Positions 35,374 through 43,506 of a stretch of 64,000 nucleotides of DNA are shown in pieces. The stretch's first letter is position 1. Each line of letters opens with the position of its first letter. The stretch spans positions 248,001 to 312,000 of the forward strand of contig NZ_CP147519.1 of assembly GCF_037201965.1 (NCBI RefSeq). The letters run 5' to 3'. This stretch comes from Spirosoma sp. SC4-14 (lineage in GTDB: Bacteria > Bacteroidota > Bacteroidia > Cytophagales > Spirosomataceae). Made by a program: the position numbers and the translations under genes. Under the pieces are notes generated by a model. The model saw nothing but the letters and a program-made list of their open reading frames with translations. It was not told where the DNA came from and made no database searches.

Positions 35374-36351
35374 TTAGGGCGTAACGGTAATCTGTACCTG
35401 CCTGACTACGTCCTTTCGATCATTCACGTTGCTGTTTTGGGCTATGAACGTAACGGTGTACGTGCCCGCCGTTTTGAAGGCATAGCTGTAGGTGTACAGG
35501 GCATTATTTGCCGTATTTTTAATGACAACTCCAACATCTGGCTTCACTGTCTTTGGGTTTACCTTGCTGGTAATCAGCCAGTCGTCGTTATCATCTACGC
35601 CAACGGTTGTGCCGGGGTCGAAGGTAATGGGGTAGGACGACCGGATGACTTTGCCACTGGTGTTACTGACACTCGTGGCGGCCGACACATTGGCCGTTCC
35701 CACATCCCAGGCTGTTGCCTGATTTTTGATGCTGAGCTGCACCCAGCCCGTATTGGCAAAGGTCGACAGGAGTGGCGTTTGCGTCCCGTCTGCTACCTTA
35801 TTCGTTAGCGTCAGGTTCTGAATCTGCCATTTGCGCTGCGGATTAGCGATATCTTTTTTACCCAGAAACCGGAACGCAATCGCTACTGAGTCCGCTGTGT
35901 TGAAACTCGTCAGATCAATGGAGTCGGAAGTTGTATACGAGGTGCTTAGTGCTTTGGGCCATTTCGTGTTTCGGGCGGTTATGTCGGTCCAGGTAGCACT
36001 GGCGATTCCATTGGCATCGTAGCTTTTCAGATTAGTCGACACCAGCAGCCGCAACGAATCCTGGCTGGCCAGAACGCCCTGTTGCATGGCCGACTGAAAC
36101 ACGAGTTTGTCTACCCCCGCCAGTGACGTACGACTTCGATTCTCATAGCGTTTACCAATTTCGCCGGAGTAGAAAACAAGCTGGTCAGGGTTGCCGCCTG
36201 TAAATGTAAATGGAACTGTTTCGCCTGCTTTGACCGTCGTTTTGGTCGTGCTCACGTCAAATGACGGTGCATCGACATCCGTTTGCCGACAGGCGGTAAG
36301 CGAGGCAAGCAGGAGCGCCATACTGCTTAGGGAAATATTGTATTTATTCAT
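35374..36351 (-). CDS. DUF5017-type surface lipoprotein (candidate glycan-binding protein)
   Basis: A 325-residue lipoprotein with lipobox LTAC (Cys21). Its start after the Cys, with TKTTVKAGETVPFTFTGGNP then DQLVFYSGEIGKRYENRSRT (about 36-75), and C-terminal PKD-like strand KTAGTYTVTFIAQN match DUF5017 proteins of Bacteroidota polysaccharide loci. Such proteins sit directly after SusD and are thought to act as surface glycan-binding proteins (SusE/F role). Here it follows SusD by 14 nt, so it is likely translated with it. Confidence 0.8.
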   Translation of the reverse strand: MNKYNISLSSMALLLASLTACRQTDVDAPSFDVSTTKTTVKAGETVPFTFTGGNPDQLVFYSGEIGKRYENRSRTSLAGVDKLVFQSAMQQGVLASQDSLRLLVSTNLKSYDANGIASATWTDITARNTKWPKALSTSYTTSDSIDLTSFNTADSVAIAFRFLGKKDIANPQRKWQIQNLTLTNKVADGTQTPLLSTFANTGWVQLSIKNQATAWDVGTANVSAATSVSNTSGKVIRSSYPITFDPGTTVGVDDNDDWLITSKVNPKTVKPDVGVVIKNTANNALYTYSYAFKTAGTYTVTFIAQNSNVNDRKDVVRQVQITVTP

Positions 36352-36365
36352 GGTTGTGTCGGGGT

Positions 36366-38231
36366 TTACCAGCCGGGGTTTTGCGTCAGCGCGTTGTCTA
36401 ACGAAATCTCATTGGCTGGAATCGGGAAAAGGAGGTGTTTGGGATAAGCAGTTACAAAATTGGTAGCTGCGAGCGAGGCCGAGGTCACATAATTACTGGG
36501 GGCTGTACTGGAAACCGTCGCAATGAGATTCTGCATGACGTTCTGCATGACGCCCCACCGGATCAGGTCGTTCCGGCGCTGTCCTTCAAAACACAGCTCC
36601 CGCGACCGTTCATCCATGATGTCCTGCATGGTAATGGCCGTTGCATCCACCGGTGAGCCGGAAACCAGCGGATTGAGTCCATACGCCCGGCGTCGTACCT
36701 GGTTGTAATAGTCGACTCCCTTAGCGCCCCCGTTAACCTTCAAATCAGCTTCAGCGGCCATCAGTAACACATCGGCATAACGGATGATGGGGAAATTGCT
36801 GGAGGTGTTGTTTTGAAGTCGGACTGGCGGCAGATTCAGTTCATATTCGCGACGCCACTTGCCAACGGGGCGGTCATACAGACTGGGGTAGCCAGTGCCC
36901 GGTGTCGCCAGGGTAATGGCGGTCAGTTTCCCACCCGTCACCACGGCTGTCGCAACGGCTCCACTGCCCGCCGTGGCCGAGAAACTGACAGTTGGAGCCG
37001 TCGAATAGCCTGAACCGCCGTTTTCAACGGTAATGGACGTAATCGCTCCCGTTGGCGAAACATTGGCAATGGCTGCTGCGCCTGTGCCTCCTCCGCCCGT
37101 AATATTTACCGATAAAATGGGGTATCGGGTTGTCGTGGCGTCTTTGTAAATGTAAGGCGCAATGGCCCAGTCGCGCCGTAAGTCGCCGGGGCCGTACAGT
37201 TTATACAGCGAAGCCTGCGCCCGATACGTTCCCGGCGAAAAACCAATAGGGGCCGATGCAGACGCATCCGGGCAGGTTACGCCCATGATGGCCCCCAGCG
37301 TTTGCGTTACCAGAAAACCGCTGCTGGCATAGGTGCCCGTCGCATTGGATTTCGACAGAAAAGCGGCATCCCAGATTCCTTCCGACGTGTTTTTGTCATT
37401 GACATTGTTCTGCATATTGTTGATGAACAAACGGGCGTAGGCGGGCGTACCGGCAGACTGCGGCAGTGGGGTCGAATTCAGCGAATGCAGGTTCGAACTG
37501 ATAACTTTCTGTGCCCAGAACAGTGCATCTTTATACTTCGACACATCCTTTAGGGGTTCACCCGCCATGGTCAGGCAAACGCGGGCCAGTATCGCTTCAA
37601 CCGCCGTTTGGGTTACGATGGTAGGCGTCTGGGCCTGCGGCATTGTCTGAACCAGCGAATCGGCTTTCGTCATATCGCGTAGAATCAAAGCATATACATC
37701 TTTGGCGGGTGTACGGGGCAGATTAAAGTTAGTGCCCATGTCGGTGGTGAGGGTGGTTTTCAGCGGTACATCGCCGAAGTTGCTCACGAGCAGGTAGAAG
37801 TAGTAGGCCCGAAGAAACAAAGCCTGCCCCCGGATATTGGCCCGTTTGGTTTCGTCCATCGTCACCTTGTTTATCCCATCCAGCAACACATTAGCCCGCT
37901 CGATGCCGATGTATAGCTGTTTCCAGAACGTATTCACGTTCGCTTCCGAATTGCTGATGCTGTAGAGTTCGGTCAGGATTGTGCTGGCATTCGTACCGTT
38001 CCGAAAGCTTTCGTCGGCACCGGCCTGTAGGTAGCCCCACAGTCCCTGCGCATACAACTGATCCATTTCCAGGACATTATACACACCCGCCAACTGATTG
38101 CTGAGTTGTGCTTCGGTTGTAAACGTAGTGGGCTCAAAACCAATGGGGTCCAGGCTTACATCCTTTTGGCAGGCTATCGTCAGGCTAAGAAGAACACCGG
38201 CCAGAAAAAGCCGTAAATAGTTAGTTTTCAT
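36366..38231 (-). CDS. SusD/RagB-family glycan-binding lipoprotein with repeat insertion
   Basis: A 621-residue lipoprotein (Cys21). The SusD fold shows LAGVYNVLEMDQLYAQGLWG (about 48-67), IRGQALFLRAYYFYLLVSNFGDVP (133-156) and the C-terminal PIIRYADVLLMAAEADLKVN (481-500), ending IPANEISLDNALTQNPGW. It works with SusC (38252-41593) to bind and import oligosaccharides. Residues about 376-450 hold an unusual Gly/Ala/Thr-rich insertion made of two or three imperfect repeats (ENGGSGYSTAPTVSFSA, ATAVVTGGKLTAITLATPGT), as in beta-roll or tail-fibre repeats. The insertion is in frame. Such an insertion is not part of the SusD fold. Confidence 0.95.
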   Translation of the reverse strand: MKTNYLRLFLAGVLLSLTIACQKDVSLDPIGFEPTTFTTEAQLSNQLAGVYNVLEMDQLYAQGLWGYLQAGADESFRNGTNASTILTELYSISNSEANVNTFWKQLYIGIERANVLLDGINKVTMDETKRANIRGQALFLRAYYFYLLVSNFGDVPLKTTLTTDMGTNFNLPRTPAKDVYALILRDMTKADSLVQTMPQAQTPTIVTQTAVEAILARVCLTMAGEPLKDVSKYKDALFWAQKVISSNLHSLNSTPLPQSAGTPAYARLFINNMQNNVNDKNTSEGIWDAAFLSKSNATGTYASSGFLVTQTLGAIMGVTCPDASASAPIGFSPGTYRAQASLYKLYGPGDLRRDWAIAPYIYKDATTTRYPILSVNITGGGGTGAAAIANVSPTGAITSITVENGGSGYSTAPTVSFSATAGSGAVATAVVTGGKLTAITLATPGTGYPSLYDRPVGKWRREYELNLPPVRLQNNTSSNFPIIRYADVLLMAAEADLKVNGGAKGVDYYNQVRRRAYGLNPLVSGSPVDATAITMQDIMDERSRELCFEGQRRNDLIRWGVMQNVMQNLIATVSSTAPSNYVTSASLAATNFVTAYPKHLLFPIPANEISLDNALTQNPGW

Positions 38232-38251
38232 ATCAATTGGATGGTCAGGAG

Positions 38252-41200
38252 TTAGAAAGTGACCGATACCCCGGCGGTGAGTGTAAAGGCACGTGGGTAA
38301 GGCGTGTAATCGTAGCCTGCTGCCAGTACCGAATACCCACTGCTGGGCTGGATATAGCTGTAGCCGCTGCCACTGTTGCTATTGGTCGAGAAGTTATTAC
38401 CCGGAGGGGCACCCGCCGGATTGGCCGTGCGGTAGGTCGATACTTCAGGGTCCAGCCCCGAATACTTCGTCCAGGTCAGGATGTTCTGCGCCGACACATT
38501 GAATCGAACATTATTTGCTTTGATCTTACGAGCCTGTGCGGTTGGTAAGGTGTAGCCAAAGGCAATGGTTTTCAGCCGAAGAAATGAGCCATCTTCAATC
38601 ACGCGGGACGATGGACGCGGATTGCTACTGCCTGCATCGCCTTTCAAATTGTAGCGGGCGCGCGGGATGTCGTTGGTTGGGTTCGTGGGCGTCCAGCGAT
38701 CCGCGTAGGTTGCAAACTGATTGCCGTTCAGGAAGTACCCGCCCGTCGATTCAAAAACGATTCTGTTGGCGTTCAGAATCTGGTTGCCGTAACTCCACTG
38801 GAAAAATACATTCAACGAGAAGTTTTTATAGGTGAAATTGTTGGTAAAACCACCCGTATGAATCGGGGCGGGGTTGCCCAGAGTCGTCTGGTCGCTGGCA
38901 TCGACTACGCCATCACCGTTGATGTCCTGGTATTTCGGATCGCCGGGCTGTACGTTGGGGGAGTAGGTCGGAATACCGTTTTTCAGGACATAGGTTCCAT
39001 TGGCTAGCTGGTTGAAATCAGCGAACTGATACACGCCCCCCCATTTGTAGCCGTAGAACTGCGTCAGAGGTCCCCCCACTTTCGAAATCCAGGCCGAAGC
39101 CGACCCGGCCAGTCCCCAGGCCGTTTGCCGGGAGTCGAGACCGTTATAAAAACTCAGAATCTTACTCCGGTTAAAGCTGATATTGAAACTGGATGTCCAG
39201 GTGAAGTTTTTACTTTCTATGTTGACCGTATTGAGCGAAAATTCAAAACCTTGATTGCGCAGGTTTCCGGCATTCTGATACTGGGCGTTGGCCCCGTTGC
39301 TATAACCTGCCAGCGAGGGCAGGGTTACGCCGAGCAGGAAGTTGGTCGTTTTCTTGGTATAATAGTCCGCTTCGATGCTAATTCGGTCGCCGAACAGACC
39401 CAGGTTGAGACCCAGATCCAGCTCATGGGTGGTTTCCCAGGTGATGTTGTCATTCCCGTAAAAGAAAGGCACAACCCCGCCTGTATACGTATTATTGGTT
39501 GGGTAACCCTGATTATTGCTCAGGTTGCCAAACTGCGAGAGGTAACTGAAATCACCTACTTTATTGTTGCCGACCGTGCCATAGCTAATCCGGAATTTAC
39601 CCTCGCTCAGCTTGGGGAGCAGTTTCTTCATGAACGGTTCCTCCACAAAGCGCCAGGCAACGGCGGCTGATGGAAAATACCCCCATTGTTTGCCTGGCGT
39701 AAATTTGGACGAACCATCCGAGCGGGCTGAAAGGGTAATGAGGTACTTGTCTTTATAGGCATAGTTGATCCGGCTTAGAAAGGAATACAACTGCCACTGT
39801 GACCCGCCGACTAGGGGCGTGTTTGCCGTACCCGTCACCATACTCAACAAACCCAGGTATTCCTGCGCCTGCGGAATGTTGATGGATTTAAAGGCATTCG
39901 TACTCGATTTGGCAAACTGATACGTAAAGCCAGCCAACGCATCGAACGAGTGTACCTTATTGACGATTCGATTATAACTCAGGATATTTTCGTTCAGGTA
40001 ACTGCTGTTTATGGTATTGCCGATGAAGCCGTTTATGCCACTGGCATTGGGAATGGCTCCCGCACTGTTTTTGAAAATATTCCCCTGCTGCGTCTGGGAA
40101 TTATAGAATGCTTCTGATTTTGGACTAGTCGACGTATAGCCTCCCGACAACCGCAGTTTGAAGTTATCGAGGAATGAATATTCGACAAATGCATTGAGCA
40201 TGGCCGTATTCGTAATACTTTTCCGGTATTCGTTCTGGGCCTGAATGAGTGGGTTAATCAGGTTGTCGCCGAGCGAGGCTGCTCCGTTTCCACTGTAAAA
40301 ATCCTGGAGCGCAACGCTGTCGATTAGGGCACTGACCAGATTCTGATTGCCTACCCCGGCAACGGGTCGGTACTGCCACATGCCCTGTACCACCCCGCCA
40401 CCATTCCCCGACGACGGTATGGTGCCGAACGTAGTGGAGTTGGAGTAGCTGGCGCTGAATCCCATTTTTAACTGCTTACTAATACGCTGGTCCAGCGCCA
40501 GTCGGCCTTCGTAACGTTTCAGGCCCGTATTGAGAATAATACCTTTCTGGTCGTAGAGGGAACCCGACAGCGAAAAGCGCGTATCAGTACTTCCGCCCGA
40601 TAGGTTCAGGGAGTGATTTTGGGTGATGCCGTCCTGCAACAATAACTGCTGCCAATTGCTGCCCGATTCATTTTTGTACGAATCCAGCGTCTTGTCGGCA
40701 CTCAGGTAGATATTACGGAAGCGGGTTGAGGGAACCGAAGGCGTGCTGGCCAGACTGTCGAGTTCCAACTGAAGTTTGACAAACTCGTAGGGGCTCATCA
40801 TTTTCATCGTTTTAATAGCCCGCTGGATACTTGTCTGGTAGCCGTAGGTAATCCTGACCGGGCCCGCCTTACCCCGCCGGGTCGTAATCAAAATGACCCC
40901 GTTGGCTCCTCTGGCCCCGTAGACTGCAATCGACGAGGCATCTTTCAGCACTTCCATCGATTCTATATCGGCTGGATTGATAGAGTTGACGTCAATGTTC
41001 TCCATCGGAAAGCCGTCAATGACATATAAAGGCGACGCATCCTGAGTGACCGAACTACCCCGAATTGTTATCTGGGCAGCCGCACCGGGTTGCCCGTCGT
41101 TGGAGGTTACCTGAACACCCGCAATTCGACCAGCCAGTGCCTGGTCGAAGGAGGGAACGGGGGCTTTTTTAACATCCTCCATATTCGCTTTCCCAACCGA

Positions 41201-41593
41201 ACCGGTCAGGTCTTTCCGCTTGACCTGACCGTAGCCGACCACCACCACTTCGTCAAGATTATTTAAATCTTCAACCAGTGAAATGTCAATGGTACGCCGG
41301 TTGCCGACCGTAACTTCCTGTTTGAGATAACCAATGGAACTGAATACCAATACAGCCTTGTCCGTGGCTACGTTGAGCGAGTACTTGCCCTCCGCATTGC
41401 TGCTCGTTCCGACGGTTGTTTTCAGAACGGCAATGTTGGCACCGGGTAAGGGTTCACCTTTGGAGTCGGTAACGGTCCCATTTATACGAAAAGAGCCAGG
41501 CTGGGCACTGGCCGTAAAGGTGCCTAGCAGCAACAGGAGCTTGAATAGCCGCCATAAACCCGGCGGGCGATTCAGGAAATAGAAATGATTCAT
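38252..41593 (-). CDS. SusC-type TonB-dependent outer membrane transporter
   Basis: A 1113-residue protein. A signal region (about 1-31) is followed by a carboxypeptidase-regulatory-like domain (FRINGTVTDSKGEPLPGANI, about 34-110) and the TonB box LDEVVVVGYG. The plug has ALAGRIAGVQVTSNDGQPGA, SSVTQDASPLYVIDGFP and SIAVYGARGANGVILITT. A 22-stranded barrel follows, ending in YDYTPYPRAFTLTAGVSVTF. It imports oligosaccharides together with the SusD partner at 36366-38231, 20 nt downstream. Its 49-nt gap from the GH105 gene suggests one operon. Confidence 0.97.
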   Translation of the reverse strand: MNHFYFLNRPPGLWRLFKLLLLLGTFTASAQPGSFRINGTVTDSKGEPLPGANIAVLKTTVGTSSNAEGKYSLNVATDKAVLVFSSIGYLKQEVTVGNRRTIDISLVEDLNNLDEVVVVGYGQVKRKDLTGSVGKANMEDVKKAPVPSFDQALAGRIAGVQVTSNDGQPGAAAQITIRGSSVTQDASPLYVIDGFPMENIDVNSINPADIESMEVLKDASSIAVYGARGANGVILITTRRGKAGPVRITYGYQTSIQRAIKTMKMMSPYEFVKLQLELDSLASTPSVPSTRFRNIYLSADKTLDSYKNESGSNWQQLLLQDGITQNHSLNLSGGSTDTRFSLSGSLYDQKGIILNTGLKRYEGRLALDQRISKQLKMGFSASYSNSTTFGTIPSSGNGGGVVQGMWQYRPVAGVGNQNLVSALIDSVALQDFYSGNGAASLGDNLINPLIQAQNEYRKSITNTAMLNAFVEYSFLDNFKLRLSGGYTSTSPKSEAFYNSQTQQGNIFKNSAGAIPNASGINGFIGNTINSSYLNENILSYNRIVNKVHSFDALAGFTYQFAKSSTNAFKSINIPQAQEYLGLLSMVTGTANTPLVGGSQWQLYSFLSRINYAYKDKYLITLSARSDGSSKFTPGKQWGYFPSAAVAWRFVEEPFMKKLLPKLSEGKFRISYGTVGNNKVGDFSYLSQFGNLSNNQGYPTNNTYTGGVVPFFYGNDNITWETTHELDLGLNLGLFGDRISIEADYYTKKTTNFLLGVTLPSLAGYSNGANAQYQNAGNLRNQGFEFSLNTVNIESKNFTWTSSFNISFNRSKILSFYNGLDSRQTAWGLAGSASAWISKVGGPLTQFYGYKWGGVYQFADFNQLANGTYVLKNGIPTYSPNVQPGDPKYQDINGDGVVDASDQTTLGNPAPIHTGGFTNNFTYKNFSLNVFFQWSYGNQILNANRIVFESTGGYFLNGNQFATYADRWTPTNPTNDIPRARYNLKGDAGSSNPRPSSRVIEDGSFLRLKTIAFGYTLPTAQARKIKANNVRFNVSAQNILTWTKYSGLDPEVSTYRTANPAGAPPGNNFSTNSNSGSGYSYIQPSSGYSVLAAGYDYTPYPRAFTLTAGVSVTF

Positions 41594-41642
41594 TTTATGA
41601 GGGTTTAGAACATGAGTTTTTTAACAGATTTTGTTGGCCTGA

Positions 41643-43484
41643 CTAGCGGCCCTTCAACCGTTGCAGGTCTCCAGCAAGCATCTGATTCACTTCCAGAGCC
41701 GCAAACAAAACGGCAAACAAACCGTGGGTGTCGTTGTCGAAATAGGGGCGGTTCAGGTAGTAATTGACATCTTCGGAGCACATCGTTCCCATGCAGATAT
41801 TATGCACGGTACCGTCGGCGTCGACCTGCGTTTTCAGGGCGTTCCAGCCTTTTACTACTATGGGCTTGTACTGTTGAGCATCAATCCAGCCATGCGTGAT
41901 GCCGCGTGCCATTGCCATGGTCAGGATAGCCGTGCCCGACACCTCGATTTTACCATCGGGCCTGTCCATAACGTTTGGCCAGAAACCCGCTTCTGTCTGA
42001 TACCTGACCAGCGATTGAACATGTTTCCGGTACTGATTCAGAATGGATTGATACTGCGGGTGGTCGTTCGGTAACGCCACCAGTACTTCCGAGGTTGCCC
42101 AGATGGCCCAGCCGTTGGCCCGTGTCCAGTGGGGTAGTTTCACGTCACGATTGGAGTAGCGGGCATGCATGTACAGATTTGCAGCAGGGTCCCATACCTG
42201 TTTTGTAAAGCCAAGTACCTGACTGGCCGCATCGTCGAGTATCGCTTTTCGGGTGGTCGCATCAGGTGTATACTGCGCGGCCTGTACCAGAAATGGGATA
42301 CCCATAAACATATCATCGGCCCAGGTGGTGTATTTTTCGGGCGTTGTGCGGGTATAAATGCCGGAGCCGGGGAGCCTGATTTGCTCAAAGCGGGCATACT
42401 TAATCATATTGGCGATAAACGATTCGTAATCGGTCCGGTTGGCAAACGATTGATTTTTACGAAGTCGATAAATGAACGGGAGAGCGGGAGCCAGCGTAAA
42501 ATCGAGCAGGGGCGTATCGACAAGCTGATAATTGGCTGAGTTCACCGCATTGAGCGTCTTGACCTGATACCTTACAAAGGGAATGCTGGCCAACTGGAAA
42601 TCGCAGAAACGACTGGCAAAGTCGTCGTATTTCTTCTCGCCCGTTTGCTCCGCCAGTTGCTGCATAGCCCAGGCTACACCCCCGTTGTGGTAATTCCAGT
42701 TGTAGTTGGTGCCCCAGGTCAGTGGGTTATACACGTCGCCCAGTACATCGACTTTCGGTATTGTCCAGGTAACGGGTGCTTCGAGGCCGCCATACATGGT
42801 GCCAAACTGAATGCCGGTTTCCGGCCCGTTGGCCTTATCGAGACCCGTGCGTGTTGCGCCGGAAGCAGGGTTTGCAAACGGGCCAATGACAAGCCAGTTC
42901 GATAGGTCGGCCACACTACTATCCACGCTGTCAAGACCGTGTAGCCCGATGGTCAACGGAGCCTGTTCGCTAGTAAGTACGGCACCTTTCGTGCTGGGTG
43001 GCTGTAGATAAACTCGCCAGTCCTTACCGGCTGTTTCGGATTTAATGAGCAGGTCGTTGGCCCCTTTGTGCAGCGTCAGTTTAAGCACATTGGGTAATTC
43101 GATGCTGCGCTCATCATGGACGATGTTAATGGCGTGATTGCCTTTTTTCTCGTAAACAAGTTGCCCGTTGAGCCAGATTTTGCAGCCGTCGTTATGCTCG
43201 ACCTGTAGGGTTCGGGTCTGATTGCCGGGGGCCGTTAACCGGGTGTAGGCATAGGCCACGGCGGGTTTGCACAGGGTAAATGTCCGGCCAAAATCAATAG
43301 CCTGTAGACCATCAAATGTTGTGGAAGGCGTCGCTCTGACCAGCCGATAGGAAAACGGTGTATCCCGAATGAGTTTATCGCCAATCCGTTTGATTACGTC
43401 GAGCGGGGTATCGGTCGTTGGGACTGGCTGAGCGACGGATAGACAACTGCTCAGACAGGCCAGCAAGAAGAGATGATTTTTCAC
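41643..43484 (-). CDS. GH88/GH105-family unsaturated uronyl hydrolase with N-terminal beta domain
   Basis: I take GTG at 43484 as start (613 residues, giving the signal peptide MKNHLFLLACLSSCLSVAQ); the frame runs upstream into the previous gene and would lack a signal peptide. The first about 230 residues form a beta-sandwich with NDGCKIWLNGQLVYEK, like sugar-binding jelly rolls. Residues about 240-600 are the (alpha/alpha)6 barrel with YTTWADDMFMGIPFLVQ (catalytic Asp region), HWTRANGWAIWA and DTHGLFAVLFAALEVNQML. These enzymes remove the 4,5-unsaturated uronic acid left by lyases, by hydration. That fits the three lyase-like proteins in the same operon. The gap to the GH141-like gene upstream is 22 nt. 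Confidence 0.9.
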   Translation of the reverse strand: MKNHLFLLACLSSCLSVAQPVPTTDTPLDVIKRIGDKLIRDTPFSYRLVRATPSTTFDGLQAIDFGRTFTLCKPAVAYAYTRLTAPGNQTRTLQVEHNDGCKIWLNGQLVYEKKGNHAINIVHDERSIELPNVLKLTLHKGANDLLIKSETAGKDWRVYLQPPSTKGAVLTSEQAPLTIGLHGLDSVDSSVADLSNWLVIGPFANPASGATRTGLDKANGPETGIQFGTMYGGLEAPVTWTIPKVDVLGDVYNPLTWGTNYNWNYHNGGVAWAMQQLAEQTGEKKYDDFASRFCDFQLASIPFVRYQVKTLNAVNSANYQLVDTPLLDFTLAPALPFIYRLRKNQSFANRTDYESFIANMIKYARFEQIRLPGSGIYTRTTPEKYTTWADDMFMGIPFLVQAAQYTPDATTRKAILDDAASQVLGFTKQVWDPAANLYMHARYSNRDVKLPHWTRANGWAIWATSEVLVALPNDHPQYQSILNQYRKHVQSLVRYQTEAGFWPNVMDRPDGKIEVSGTAILTMAMARGITHGWIDAQQYKPIVVKGWNALKTQVDADGTVHNICMGTMCSEDVNYYLNRPYFDNDTHGLFAVLFAALEVNQMLAGDLQRLKGR

Positions 43485-43506
43485 GAAGAACGGGTTTGGT
43501 CGTGCA

